A stretch of 64,000 bases of DNA from Paraburkholderia silvatlantica (GTDB lineage Bacteria; Pseudomonadota; Gammaproteobacteria; Burkholderiales; Burkholderiaceae), in contig NZ_QEOL01000003.1 of assembly GCF_003096715.1 (NCBI RefSeq), positions 124,001-188,000 of the forward strand, written 5' to 3'. The first letter of the stretch is position 1. Every line of letters begins with the position of its first letter. Position numbers and translations under genes: made by a program. This document shows, in pieces, positions 63,672 to 64,000 of this stretch. The notes below the pieces were generated by a model. It did no database searches, had not been told where the DNA came from, and saw nothing but the letters and a program-made list of their open reading frames with translations.

Positions 63672-64000
63672 TCACAGCAGCTTGTCGAGCGTGACCGGAA
63701 GATCGCGCACGCGCTTGCCCGTGGCGTTGTAGATCGCGTTCGCCACGGCGGCGGCCACGCCCACCACGCCGATCTCACCCACGCCCTTCGCGCCGAGCGG
63801 GTTCACCACGTCGTCGTGCTCGTCCACGAACAGCACGTCGATCTCGCCGATGTCGAGATTCACCGGCACGTGATATTCCGCGAGGTTGTGGTTCATGATG
63901 CGCCCGAGCGTATGGTCGAATTGCGCTTGCTCATGCAGCGCCATGCCGATACCCCATACCACGCCGCCGGCGATCTGGTTCGCGGCCGTCTTCGGGTTGA
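63672..64000 (-). CDS. C-terminus of a xanthine dehydrogenase-family molybdopterin-binding subunit (partial)
   Basis: The last 109 codons of a large molybdenum-hydroxylase subunit are present; the rest lies beyond the window edge. Typical C-terminal motifs are NPKTAANQIAGGVVWGIGMAL, and GAKGVGEIGVVGVAAAVANAI, which contains the catalytic base Glu (GVGE). The closest kin are isoquinoline/aldehyde oxidoreductase large subunits. Partner FAD and [2Fe-2S] subunits would be expected outside the window. Confidence 0.85.
   Translation of the reverse strand, partial: NPKTAANQIAGGVVWGIGMALHEQAQFDHTLGRIMNHNLAEYHVPVNLDIGEIDVLFVDEHDDVVNPLGAKGVGEIGVVGVAAAVANAIYNATGKRVRDLPVTLDKLL

Overview
The window is GC-rich, densely coded bacterial chromosome. 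Its gene content (DUF4148 and RcnB-type small exported proteins, a HiPIP, IclR/LysR-controlled catabolic islands, many MFS carriers and a pqq operon) points to a Burkholderiales bacterium, most likely Paraburkholderia, Caballeronia or Burkholderia. This is inference from gene content; no rRNA or other marker is present. I see no tRNA, rRNA, CRISPR array, IS element or phage.

Layout. 0.3-8.1 kb: a DipZ-like thiol-disulfide protein, a DUF4148 protein, an exported alpha/beta hydrolase, an MFS carrier, a frameshifted amidase, a MAPEG protein and a PAS-PAS-GGDEF protein. 8.5-17.3 kb: a DapA-family lyase, PsiE, then a minus-strand catabolic island (LysR, cupin dioxygenase, a 27-codon SDR relic, MFS, SDR, IclR), a 4-hydroxybutyrate-dehydrogenase-like Fe-ADH and another MFS carrier. 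17.4-21.0 kb: a CHASE-PAS-GGDEF-EAL protein paired with a periplasmic binding protein. 21.3-27.4 kb: a Weimberg-type pentonate cluster (carrier, pentonate dehydratase, XylX-like dehydratase, ketoglutarate semialdehyde dehydrogenase) whose divergent promoters carry two identical 14-bp operators. 27.5-41.9 kb: PAP2 phosphatase, tail-to-tail alpha- and beta-galactosidase genes, small envelope proteins, a tripartite RND efflux operon and a metallophosphoesterase.

42.1-55.9 kb is the most striking region. A PQQ alcohol dehydrogenase with the lanthanide-type Asp-Tyr-Asp motif is followed by a binding-protein/cytochrome c fusion and a HiPIP. Divergent to it lies a TonB-dependent receptor, then an AcoR-like sigma-54 activator, then pqqABCDE running directly into tonB-exbB-exbD. 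Near-consensus -24/-12 sigma-54 elements precede the dehydrogenase, the receptor, the activator and pqqA. I read this as one regulon coupling cofactor synthesis, a dedicated TonB uptake system (for lanthanide or PQQ) and periplasmic alcohol oxidation.

55.9-64 kb: cytochrome b561, polyphosphate glucokinase and zwf, a second IlvD/Edd dehydratase, a small unknown protein with a strong operator-bearing promoter, a ROK kinase, a YHGGY-repeat exported protein, and the 3' end of a molybdenum hydroxylase large subunit.
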